DNA of 64,000 nt from Quercus robur (Eukaryota; Streptophyta; Magnoliopsida; Fagales; Fagaceae): contig NC_065536.1 of NCBI RefSeq assembly GCF_932294415.1, forward strand, positions 40,322,354-40,386,353, read 5' to 3'. Both the position numbers and the translations under genes were made by a program. Of this stretch, positions 45,088 to 55,140 are shown piece by piece. The stretch's first letter is position 1. Each line of letters begins with the position of its first letter. The notes under the pieces were generated by a model. The model worked only from the letters and a program-made list of their open reading frames with translations, searched no databases and was not told where the DNA came from.

Positions 45088-45290
45088 GGCTTTGCAATCT
45101 TTAATAGTTGGAAACTGATTCACATGCTCAGGTGCATTATGATTTTAGAGGTACAGAACTACAGAGATTGCAATCTTTAGGAGGTAGCAAACAAATGTGC
45201 AAGATCTGGAAGACAACATCAAAAACAGGTCATTCTAAGCTTTAGTAGTTGGAAACAGATTCACATGCTCAGTAGCTAATGTGATATTAG
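45088..45290. repeat. Short direct repeat in the Helitron-like insert
   Basis: A ~45-bp block with TAGTTGGAAAC-GATTCACATGCTCAG occurs at about 45103-45133 and again at about 45245-45275. A similar tandem pair containing GTCCAACAT-AGAAAC and AAGGATCCAAATTC lies at 46073-46141. Confidence 0.8.
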
Positions 45291-46190
45291 AACTAAAATC
45301 AAAAGTCATATCAAGCATAATTTAACATGAAATAAAAATTGCAAAGTGGAAACAACATTAGAAATTAAGATACCATAAACAAAAATATAATCAAAAGAAA
45401 TCATAATACCATCACTTAACTGGGAAGAAGCCCAAGTTTGAAAAACCCCACTAAAGTATTCGATTTGTACCACAATAAGACAAAAACAATAAATATATTA
45501 GTAAGTATATGAAAATTGATAATCACAATCAAATTCAAAAATCAAATGGAAAGACATGTCAATCTCACTGTCCATAGGACTGTTTTTGTAAAGAGAAATG
45601 CATGTTTTAATTTGCTGTGTAGTTTTAGAGAAACAAAAAAGAAAAAAAAATAGTTCTAGACAATATTAGAGGACCTTAAACAATCATATATTATGAACAT
45701 TCTCTGTTAACAAAAAGAATTTTTCTTTCAAAAAATCACATGCCCAAACATAAGCCTAAATTTTTGATAAATCCAAACATAAGTCTAAATTAAAACAAAT
45801 TCAAATAAAAAATGATATTAAAAACTCCAGCAACCCGAAACTGAAACAAACCCTAGCAGCAACCCAAAATAAATTAATTAAACAAACCCCAGCAGCAACC
45901 CATAACTATTTGCAACACACAGCCTATACATAATTGAAGACATATAATTAAAACATAACTTTGAGGCTCTGTTCCATTTAAATCAATTTCAATATTAATT
46001 TTAACCCATATCAATCAAATAAAATTGAAACTTGAAAAAGATCAGATTGGAATTCTTCATACCTGAAAAATCGTCCAACATCAGAAACAAAAAAGGATCC
46101 AAATTCGTCCAACATTAGAAACGGAAAAGGATCCAAATTCTTCAAGTCAGTCCTGAAAATCAAATGCCCAGAAAAGGGGCCAAAAAATAA

Positions 46191-46421
46191 TCAATGCCCA
46201 AATGATAAAAACTCAAGAACAAAATAACCATGAATCAAAATTGACATCAGCCAGAGGAGTTGTGGCTGAGAAAAGGAGGGAGCTGCATTGAATGAGAGAG
46301 TTAAAGAAGAAGAAGGAGATGGGAGTGAGTTTGAAATAGAGAGAGTTTGATCAAGGGTTTTGTTAGGGCTGAGTTTGCGTTTGAGAGATAGGTTTAAGAT
46401 AGTTGCGGTTGAAACTTGCAT
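46191..46421 (-). other. Possible captured first exon with transit-peptide-like N-terminus
   Basis: The minus-strand frame MQVSTATILNLSLKRKLSPN continues for 76 codons. It is rich in Ser, Thr, Leu and basic residues with almost no acids for 50 residues, as in plastid or mitochondrial targeting peptides. It lies about 130 bases inside the putative Helitron 5' end and reads in the same direction as the insert. No homologue is recognised; a captured host gene start is one explanation. Confidence 0.3.
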
Positions 46422-46575
46422 TTAGGCTCCTCTTGTAGTTGGGTTTTAATAAGAATCGGGTTTGTAATTTGTATTTGGTGAGAAAAAAAAAGATTTATTA
46501 TTATTTATATAAGTATTGCTAACATGGAAAATTGTGGGAGTTTCAAAAGTTTCGGATATATATATATATATAGCA

Positions 46576-49500
46576 AACCTAATTATGGAGGTTCCAAGGA
46601 TATTAATTTGTGTGGTATCTGAATCTCTGTTAACTGATGTTGACTCCGGAGCAAGGTGGGTAGACTCTGCATCGTCACGCCATGTGGCAAAGATGAGAGA
46701 TTTCTTTGTTGACATGAAAAGGTTAAAGCCGGTGATCATCGTTTGTACATGGGAAATAACAAATATTGTGATGTGTTAGGTATTGGAACTGTGAAGATCA
46801 TGATACCTGGAGAAAGAAACCTCTATCTGTCAGATTTACTTTTTGCACCCACCATGAGACGTAATCTCATTTCTATCCCTTGCTTGGATGAAAAAGGTTT
46901 TGAGATTCGTTTTTGTTCTGGAAAAGTGTCAATTGGAAAACATGGTAGAATCTTAATGTGGGGAAATAAGATGGATGGTTTGTACTATCTTAATGACATT
47001 TCTTTTGCTAAAAATAATGCAATAGTTGGTTCTTTTGCTTACTTTGATACGCCTATTAATCATTCTTATGCTTATGATGATGCTTGTTTATGTATGGATG
47101 ATCCTTATATATGGCATATGAGATTAGGACACATTAATAAAAATAAAATGAAAAGGAAGATTAATATGGGGTTAATTCCAAACATGAACATTGTTTTTCC
47201 TTCTTGTGAACCTTGCATATCTAGTAAAATGGCTAAACTTCCTTTTCCTAAGGGACAAAGATCCAATGAATTATTAGCTATTGTACATTTTGATGTATGT
47301 GGTCCATTAAATATTAAAACTCATAGGGGTATGTTATATTTTGTCACATTCATTAATGATTTTTCTCGATATGGACACATATACTTGATGCATAAAAAAT
47401 ATGAAGTTTTTGAAAAATTTCAAGAGTACAAAAAGGAAGTTAAAAATCAATTAGGAAGAAATATTAAGATACTAAGATTAGATCGTGGGGGAGAGTATAT
47501 GTCAGATCTATTTAGTGATTTTTTGAAAGAAAATGGAATAATACATCAACTTACAATGAGCTATACATCACAACAAAATGTTGCTGCTGAAAGACGTAAT
47601 AGAACCTTGTTGGATATGGTAAGGTCTATGTTAAGCCATTCTTCATTAGGTTCTATTTTTTGGGGAGAAGCTATTGTAACTGCTATGTTCTTGCTTAATC
47701 TAGTTCCTACAAAAATTCATAGTAGAACACTACATGAATTATGGATTGGAAGAAAACCCAATCTACAAAATTTAAAGGTTTGGGGTTCTTCAGCTCATAT
47801 ATTAATCCCATCACATTTAAGAAGTAAGTTAGATAGTAAAACTATCAAAGGTACATTTATTGGATATCCTGAAAATTCTAAGGGGTATAGATTTTTTGTT
47901 CACCATAGTGGTGGAACTATTAGTGTAACTGAAAGTAGAGATGCAAGATTCTTAGAAGAAGAAATTGATACAAGAGATCCCAATAAATTAGTAGAATTAT
48001 TTGAAATTTCTAAGGAGAAGGAAGTGGTTAATAATGAATATGTTATTGTTCCTAATAGTGAAAATCCTCATGATACACTTAGTAGGATTCAAAGAGAAAG
48101 AAATCCCCCTACTAAATTAAAAGATTATTTCACTTTTAAAAGTGAAGGGGATGTTGAAGACCCTTTAACAATTGAAGAAGCTTTGTCTGCCCCAGATTCA
48201 TTGAAATGGAAAGAAGCCATTAAGGAAGAATTAGATTCAATAATTAAAAATAATGTGTGAGAATTAGTGGAATTGCCTACAAATAGGAAAGCAATTGGTA
48301 GTAAATGGATATTAAAGAGAAAGTTTAAGTGTGATGGTAGTATTGAAAAATATAAAGCTAGATTAGTGGCAAAAGGATTCACACAAAAACCTAGTATAGA
48401 CTATGAGGAAACATATTCTCCTGTTGCTAAATTCACTTCCATTAGAATTTTAATGTCCATTATTGCTGCCTTAGATTTAGAATTATATCAAATGGATGTT
48501 AAAATTGCATTTCTAAATAGAGACCTAAAGGAAGAAATTTTTATGCAACAACCTGATGGTTATAAAGTTAAGGGTCAAGAAAACAAAGTGTATAGGCTTA
48601 AGAAATCATTGTATGGTTTGAAACAAGCATCAAGACAATGGTATTACACTTTTCATAATGCAATTGGTAAATTTGGTTTTAGAGCTAATGATTATGATCA
48701 TTGTGTATATCATTGGAATAGTGGGAGTGATTTTATAATTTTATCTTTGTATGTTGATGATATTTTGATTGTTGGTAATCATGTTGAATTTATATGTGAA
48801 GTTAAAGATTTTCTAAAATCCCAATTTGAAATGAAAGATTTGGGTGAAGTTTCCTATGTGTTAGGAATTCAAATTATTAGAGATAGAAAATCAAGAATAC
48901 TTCAATTATCTCAAGAACAATATATTGATAAAATTTTAAAAAGATTTTATATGGATAGTTCAAATCCAATTGATACTCCTATCCATAAACAAACCAAATT
49001 GTCTAAGAAAATGTGTCCTATAAATGATGAAGTGAAAAGAAAAATGGAGCACAGACCTTATGCTCAAGTTGTTGGTAGCATAATGTATGCTATGCTATGT
49101 ACTAGACCTGACCTACGCTTTGCTATAAGACGTGTGAGTAGATTTCAAAGGAATCCAGGTGAGGCCCATTGGGTAGCTGTTGAAAGAATTTTGAGATATA
49201 TTAAGGGTACAAAAAGTCATAAAATGACTTATAGTGGGAAACATTTGAAAGTTATTGGAAATTGAAATTCTGATTTCTCTGGTGACACAGATGATGGGAA
49301 ATGCACATCAGGTTATGTATTCCTCCTTGGAGGAGGAGCTATTTCCTAGTGTAGTAAAAAACAAAGTTGTGTAGCTAAAAGGACTATGGAAGCAGAATAT
49401 ATAGCATGTAGTAGTGTTATATCAGAAGCTGTTTGGATAAAATGCTTTCTTAAAAGTTTAAATATAAAAGAAATACTAGATGAGCCTATAAAAGTTATGT

Positions 49501-49721
49501 GTGATAACCAAGCTGCAATATGCACCATAAAAACCGGTGAGCTTGGTACAAGAGGTAAACATATTGAACGTCAGTATTATTATATTTTTGATGTGGTACT
49601 GAAAAATGAAATTCTTGTAGAATATGCATCATCAAAGGAGATAGTGGCGGATCCGTTGACAAAGGCAGCTGCTGCAAAGAGTTTCAAGGGACATGTCCGT
49701 ACTATGGGAGTTATTGAATAA
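46576..49721 (+). pseudogene. Copia pol: protease, integrase, reverse transcriptase, RNase H
   Basis: Protease: RWVDSASSRHVAK has the catalytic Asp but not the usual Gly of DSGA. A one-base loss near 46737 shifts the frame. Integrase: WHMRLGHI with CEPC; catalytic Asp in VHFDVCGPL, Asp in DRGGEY, and Glu in AAERRNRTLLD. RT: KARLVAKGFTQK, SLYGLKQASRQWY, LYVDDILIVGN. RNase H: TMEAEYIACSS, VMCDNQAA, RGKHIERQYY. Stops: TGA 48258 (VWELV position), TGA 49263, TAG 49347 (AISW position). Apart from these the frame is open from 46743 to 49721, so the copy is recently disabled. Confidence 0.93.
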
Positions 49722-49758
49722 TTATTGTACATCTCAAATTATTTGGCCAAGTGGGAGA

Positions 49759-50343
49759 TGTTGGATTGTGTGGCCAAATAGCCCACAATATGGATGTTGA
49801 ACAGTGTGGTTAAATAACCCACAATGTGTATGTGTGTAATTCTCAAAAGAAATTATCTTACATGATATTGTACATGAGATGATTATTATTAATAAAATTG
49901 TTTGAATAATGGAATTGCATGTTTTGGCCATGATTGGCTGTGTGGGGTTTGACATGGTCAAATATAAAGTTGAGATTTCTCAGGGATAATGAGTTGTGAA
50001 TGGAGGCAATGAGGTGGATAAGAAATCTGATTTTAATGTTTAAATAAACGTTAGAGACTTTAACGTTGATGTCCTAATTTGTAGGAACTGAAATGAACAT
50101 TGGCAGCTTTTGTGGGTCTTTAAATATCTCACTTGTGATCTCTAGATAAGATAACCACACAAAAATCTTGCAGAGTGAAAAAACCCACTACAACCCAAAC
50201 ACTATTTCACTCTTATCTCTCAATTTGAATATATGTTTTAGATATTTACTCTCTTAGTGTCTTAGTACGTTTCAAATATCTCTTAGTGTTTTAGTTGAAT
50301 AGGAGTTTTATTTCAATTTGAGTTCTATTTCAATTTTTCTTCG
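49759..50343 (+). repeat. Copia 3' LTR
   Basis: Partner of 40794-41358. Extra material near the end arises from a short duplication of TATTTCAATTTGAGTTC. The last dinucleotide is CG. Confidence 0.93.
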
Positions 50344-50885
50344 TTTAGTAAACTAACACTTTTTTAGTACTCGAATTCAGTGAACTCGAGTTCCTAGTGA
50401 GTCGCTAGCGTGACACTCGATATTATTGAAATCAAGTACTTCTTTATAGTACTCGAGCTTCATACAGTCAAGTACCTTGTTTTTTTTTTTTTTTTTAATC
50501 TCTCGTAGGAACTCACTCTCACATCTTCTCTCAAATTCACCAACTATTTATGGCCAAAGTTCAGCCGAAATATCAATAGTTACACCGACATGAAACTTGT
50601 CAAGTCAAAGAAAATGGCAAGCATTTATGGCCAAAGTGTCATCCATTTCGGCCAAAAAAGAAGAAGCATGAATTTGGTTTGCATGTCAGGTGTTGGTCCT
50701 GGCCATCTTCTTTGACAATTCATGAAGAAGATTTAATGCAAGCTCTTGCATTTCTTCACACAAGAAACTTCTTGAATATCATGCATCTTCCTGACATGGG
50801 CATGCAAGCCATTTAATGGTTTGTTGGCTAATGTCAAGCCACTAAGTTTGATTATTTAAGCCATTCCAATAGAAATAAAAAGTAG

Positions 50886-50927
<42 letters not shown>
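50886..50927. repeat. Poly-A run in the foldback element
   Basis: About 41 A residues. They mark the inner end of the right arm; the left arm has the matching T run at 50481-50497. Confidence 0.95.
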
Positions 50928-50928
<1 letters not shown>

Positions 50929-51215
50929 AAGATACTCGACTGCACTAAGCTCAAGTACTATAAAGAGATACTCGATTTTGCTAATATCGAGTACTATATT
51001 TTTTTTTTAATTCTAGGTCAGTAGTTCCACGTTGGCGACTCACTAGGAACTTGAGTATTATTTAGAACTCAATTTTGTGGAACTCGAGTATTAAAAAAGT
51101 GGTAAATTTCTAAATATTTTCGAAATAGTGTTAGTTTGCCACAAATTTTGCCAAAACGTAGTATTGGGCTATTTTCACCTTGAAAATGTGTAACCAACAC
51201 AAAAGGTTCAAAAAG

Positions 51216-51390
51216 AATGTTAGCTACTTTGAGGTACTCTTACTTATTATCAGTCTTATATTCTATATTTATATTTATATAGTCTGTCATCAATCCCAAT
51301 AATTCATATCAAGTGACGTCAGTGATGACAACCGATTAAAACAGTGAAAAATATTCTGAAAATGTGTAACCAACACAAATGGTTCAAAAA
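51216..51390 (-). repeat. Second copy of the AKR promoter-like tandem unit
   Basis: It aligns with 40567-40722 followed by 51181-51215. Shared features are GGTACTCTTACTTATTAT, the ATATTCTATAT repeat, a TATATAAATATA TATA box on the minus strand, and CATCAATCCCAATAATTCAT. This copy has a perfect bZIP-type TGACGTCA (51313-51320) where copy 1 has TGACGATA. A partial third repeat (TGAAAATGTGTAACCAACAC) starts at 51357. The foldback element inserted into copy 1. Confidence 0.85.
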
Positions 51391-51589
51391 TTGCATATTA
51401 CGTCCAAAAGTTTTGTGTTTGTTTTTCAAATTTTACTTTTTAATTCCCCACCTTTTCCAAACCAGCTTACCCCCACCATTAAATATAAATATATATATAT
51501 ATATATATTTATATATATCTTTTTTGATAAGTATAACCAAACCTTTCATAAAAAAAAATAAAAAAATAAAATAACCAAACCTTGCCAAA

Positions 51590-52727
51590 GGACAAAGTTT
51601 AACTACAAAACCAGTTGTAGCCTATGGCTACAAACTGCTCTAATAAACTCACATGTGTACAAAATGGCATGTGCATTGTACAAGATTACTTAAGTAAACT
51701 TAACCCAACTAACCCTAATTAACTACACCACCTATTAAAAAAATAAAAAAATAAAGACTAAAAAACTAAAACACCTTTCTCTCTCTCTTCGACTTCTCTG
51801 TAAACCCAAAAACACAATCCCTCTTCTTTATAAACCAAAAACCCAGTCCCTCTCTCTTTCATCGACTTCTCACCACCGATCATCCTAATGCCTCTTCTCC
51901 CTCCACCGCCGGTCACACCAATCCATATATTTTAAATAGATGAGACTTACTATTGTGCAATCATCAGAGAAAAAAAATGTCAGTAAGAATTATTAAACCA
52001 AAGCACTGATTTCCATACCTTAAAAATGAACTGTTGTTTGTACCTCATCAAAATCTTTGTTTGGTTGGTTGTAGGTTCTACACTCTTCTTAAGGTGGTGA
52101 TTATATTTGATGGGTTGAAGCTTGTAATTGAATTAGTTTGGTCACAACAGCGAGTATGCCATAGAACCTGATTACTTTAATACTGATTTGAAATTTTATT
52201 GGAATTCTTGAAAGCAGTTCCACGTGTGATGGAGGATTTAACAAATAAACTACATGGGCATTCTTTATCGTAAGGATTTCAGTGCCATTGTCTCTTTTCT
52301 TCTATTTCGTCCACCATAAGCACTAATATTGAAACAATTTCAGGGCTGATCTAAATTGATGACAAAAACAAATATCTAAAGAAAATTAATTTAGATATTC
52401 AAATTTATCCCAATTATAATTTAAACAAGTACCTTTTCTTTTATTTAAGACCTACTACCATTCAAATTTTTCTGAATGGCGAAATAGGGTTCATGCAGCT
52501 CACTCAAAATTGTTTGGATCTTAGTTTCCCTTTCAATCTTCCTTCGATAATAATAGTTGTAGAATGGTGACTACAAAATTCCACATTTTTGGACTACTTT
52601 AGAATGGTATTACCGTATTATTGCATTGGAGGGAGGAGGGATTAAGGTGACCAGTGGTGAGAAGTTGATGAAAAAGAGAGGGATTCGGTTTTTGGGTTAT
52701 AGAGAAGAGGGATTGTGTTTCTAGGTT

Positions 52728-52791
<64 letters not shown>

Positions 52792-52971
52792 GTATAGGTG
52801 TTTTAGTTTTTATTTTTTATTTTTTTAATAGGTGGTGTAGTTAACTAGGGTTAGTTGGGTTAAGTTTACTTAAGTAATCATGTGCAATGCACATGTCAAT
52901 TTTTACACGTCATTTTATTAGAGCAGTTTGTAGCCTTAGGCTACAACTAGTTTTGTAGTTAAACTTTGTCC
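51590..52971. mobile_element. MULE-type MITE with long inverted repeats
   Basis: Inverted arms of about 340 bases (51590-51930 and 52620-52971) begin GGACAAAGTTTAACTAC. Both contain AGTTGTAGCC, TTACTTAAGTAAACTTAACC and AACTACACCACCTATTA stretches. The 9-bp target duplication is CTTGCCAAA / CTTACCAAA (51581-51589, 52972-52980; one mismatch), the classic MULE size. The interior has no transposase frame. Each arm carries C/T-rich and CACCG-type sequence resembling leader DNA; the right arm also has a long GA repeat. Confidence 0.9.
52731..52788. repeat. (AG)n microsatellite
   Basis: About 29 AG units in the right arm of the MULE MITE. The left arm has only a short CTCTCTCTC at the mirrored site, so the repeat expanded after insertion. 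Confidence 0.95.
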
Positions 52972-53982
52972 CTTACCAAATGCAAATCTGTCAACAACAA
53001 TAATAGAGGTGGATATCCAAGTATCCAACTATAGTTTGTTATTATATAAATGCTTCTTTCTAAATTTGTGAAGTAAAATGTTACTCTTGCATACCTTATT
53101 ATATAAAACCGAATCCTTTAACTTTTGGTTGACCTTTCCACAATTTTCCACATCAGCATTTTTTATTTATATTTTTTAATTTGATTTAGTCCTTTCGATT
53201 TTATAGCACCAAATTGTAGAAAATTAATTAAATTTCTTTAAAAAAAATTAAATTTAGTTATTTGGTGTCATACAATCACTATACTTAAAGGAGACCTAAA
53301 TTATCACCTAATTGGGGAATTTTTAGATAATTCTAACAAACTATATAATAACTCCATTAATATAAAATCTATCCTAAAAAATGGAATATATCTCTATTAT
53401 TTTGATAATTTCTACATTGATAACATTTTTTTTTTTTTTTTAAATCTATCATATTTCCTTATATCTATCAATCACGTTTTCTTTCTCTTCTTTTTCATTT
53501 TTTTATATTAACATTCATTATTATAATTTCAATAGGATTTAAACTCTAGAATTATATCAAATGAGACTCAACAAATATATATCATTTTTAATTTCAATAG
53601 GATTTAAATTTTATATCAAAAGGACTCTACCAACATATTCATCCTTTAAAAAATAAATTATATAACCAAATTTGATTAGGAATCCATAACCCTATATTAT
53701 ATTATAAATAGTTTTCTTTTAGGGATTATTTGTTACAATTTCAACTCGGCTTTTCATTCCTATATTATATTTTAAATAGTTTTTTTTTTTTTTTTGGGAT
53801 TATTCTTCCAACACCACTCTGATGTTGCATTGATTTTGGTTCTTGGATCGCCTTCAAAACAAAAGGTATGTAAATTTTTCTTATTAGGTTTAATGTTAAC
53901 ATATATGAGAGATATTTTGGTCAATTATAAAAAGTTTGATGAAATTAGGCAAAGACTTTTGGAGATCATTGATTTTTTTTGT

Positions 53983-54013
53983 GGGGGGGGGGGGGGGGGG
54001 GGGGGGTGGGGGG
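53983..54013 (+). repeat. Poly-G run
   Basis: 24 consecutive G, one T, then six G. It is flanked by T8GT on the left and ATTC on the right. It could form G-quadruplexes, or its length could be an assembly or sequencing artefact. Confidence 0.9.
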
Positions 54014-54138
54014 ATTCTTTACATTCATGTATATATATATATGTGTTGGGTTTAATTAAATTGGAATTATCTTTGAAACTTTGGTTTTGATTGAATAATG
54101 AAAATGACAAAAGAAGTATGTTCCAATATTTGGAGTCT

Positions 54139-54195
<57 letters not shown>
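54139..54195. repeat. (TA)n(TG)n compound microsatellite
   Basis: About 12 TA units pass directly into about 16 TG units. Confidence 0.95.
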
Positions 54196-54198
<3 letters not shown>

Positions 54199-54986
54199 TG
54201 TAGTTTAAACTTGGTATTTGAATTGTTAAATTGTTAATTCACAGTTTCATTATTCATCTATTAATCATGAATAATAACATTGCTATTTGCAACCATCATG
54301 ATATGGTATCAATGATGTGATCATTCTGAATGCTTTCCTTTAGAGTTTAGATAGAGTCTATTTTATGATTAAAAAAATTTACAATTAAAAGACTTTTGAA
54401 ATTACATTTTTTTAAAGAAAATTTATTGGATATGTTGGATCTTAAATGACTTCTATTAAACTTCATCTTTTATGGCATTATTAAAAAGAAAACTCATATA
54501 GATAGGTATTAGGATATTATTTGGAACTATCAATGGACTAACGTATTGCACATGGTATAGATCTAACTGTAACATCCTATGCTATAAAATAAAAATTGGG
54601 CCTATGGTTATCTTCTCTTTGCCAAAAATGGTTAAATTCTCATTAATTGTGATAGTTCACTTTTAGGTAAAATAGAAACTTTATTAACTAAATTTTAAGA
54701 AAATTAAAATTATGTTTCAAAAAATTTCCAGAACATTAGATTTTATTTTAATTATTTTAATAATTTTGTATTGTAAAAGAATAAAATTTATACATTATAT
54801 ACAATCATTACTTCAGTTACTTTCTAAATGATAGAGTATATGAGAATGCAATTTGTAGATCTACTATCAAGATAATATAGATTAGATTGGTGGTGGTTAG
54901 TAGATTTAATTGCAATTGAGTATTGTGTGAAGTCATTACTATAAAATAGCACACGCCAAGATGTGTTATGTGGAATCAATAATATG

Positions 54987-55023
<37 letters not shown>
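54987..55023. repeat. Poly-A run
   Basis: 37 A residues about 120 bases before the first gypsy codon. No LINE or SINE body was recognised upstream. Confidence 0.9.
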
Positions 55024-55028
<5 letters not shown>

Positions 55029-55140
55029 AAACCATTATATTGAACAAAAAATTACTTATTTTCATTCATTTTCAAGTTATACATTTTTTTAAGTCAAGTT
55101 GTAGACACTTGATTTTGCACCCATAATTTAATCTTGGAAG

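Larger units (their letters stand above)
42446..46556 (-). mobile_element. Helitron-like insertion between copia gag and pol
   Basis: About 4.1 kb of AT-rich, non-copia DNA splits the polyprotein exactly between the gag knuckle and the residues ANLIMEVPR that precede protease. The minus-strand 3' end reads ATTAGCGACTAG followed by T. That is a CTAG terminus in an A/T target, preceded by an imperfect hairpin (CCTATAC-ATC-GTACGG) as in Helitrons. No inverted repeats or target duplication were found. The 5' end is less certain; TCCGAAAC after A (near 46556) is a candidate, next to a TA repeat. No Rep/helicase was seen, so it is non-autonomous. Confidence 0.5.
40794..50343 (+). mobile_element. 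Ty1/copia element with nested Helitron-like insert
   Basis: LTRs 40794-41358 and 49759-50343 start TGTTGGATTGTGTGGCC. The 3' LTR has a small internal duplication near its end and closes in CG instead of CA. A perfect target duplication TTTAG lies at 40789-40793 and 50344-50348. A diverged primer site (TTGGAATCAGAGC, 41359-41371) and a purine tract (AAGTGGGAGA, 49749-49758) are present. Gag is separated from pol by about 4.1 kb of unrelated DNA (42446-46556). With that removed the element is about 5.4 kb, a normal copia size. It has all pol domains but several stops. Confidence 0.95.
40723..51180. mobile_element. Foldback MULE-like element, split by a copia element
   Basis: Long inverted ends start AGGTAAAAATAGCC at 40723 and end GGCTATTTTCACCT at 51180. 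Pairing continues through TTTTGGCAAAA and, beyond the copia insert, through AACTCGAGTTC-like and CTAGTGAGTCGC/GCGACTCACTAG segments (50349-50480 against 50930-51100). The flanking direct repeat TGAAAAT is at 40716-40722 and 51181-51187. Without the copia it is about 0.9 kb and has no transposase. It carries repeated ACTCGAG/TACTCGA motifs in both arms. MULE assignment rests on arm length; the 7-bp duplication is shorter than the usual 9-10. Confidence 0.75.
52981..55102. other. AT-rich DNA with small duplications, no gene seen
   Basis: Two local tandem duplications are visible: AATTTCAATAGGATTTAAA-type at 53525-53633, and a TATATTATATT-AAATAGTTTT-GGATTATT type at 53690-53803. Near 53820-53865 a short DVALILVLGSPSKQK frame ends at an AAAAG|GTATGT donor-like site, but no partner exon was identified. 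Confidence 0.6.

Noticed and set aside
54987-55023. Poly-A as the tail of a LINE or SINE
   Set aside because: No element body, RNA-polymerase III boxes or target duplication could be seen upstream.
55103-55140. TGTAGACACTTGATTTTGC as the start of the gypsy 5' LTR
   Set aside because: It does not match the 3' LTR start at 61043 and is followed almost at once by coding sequence, so it may be a deleted fragment of another element.
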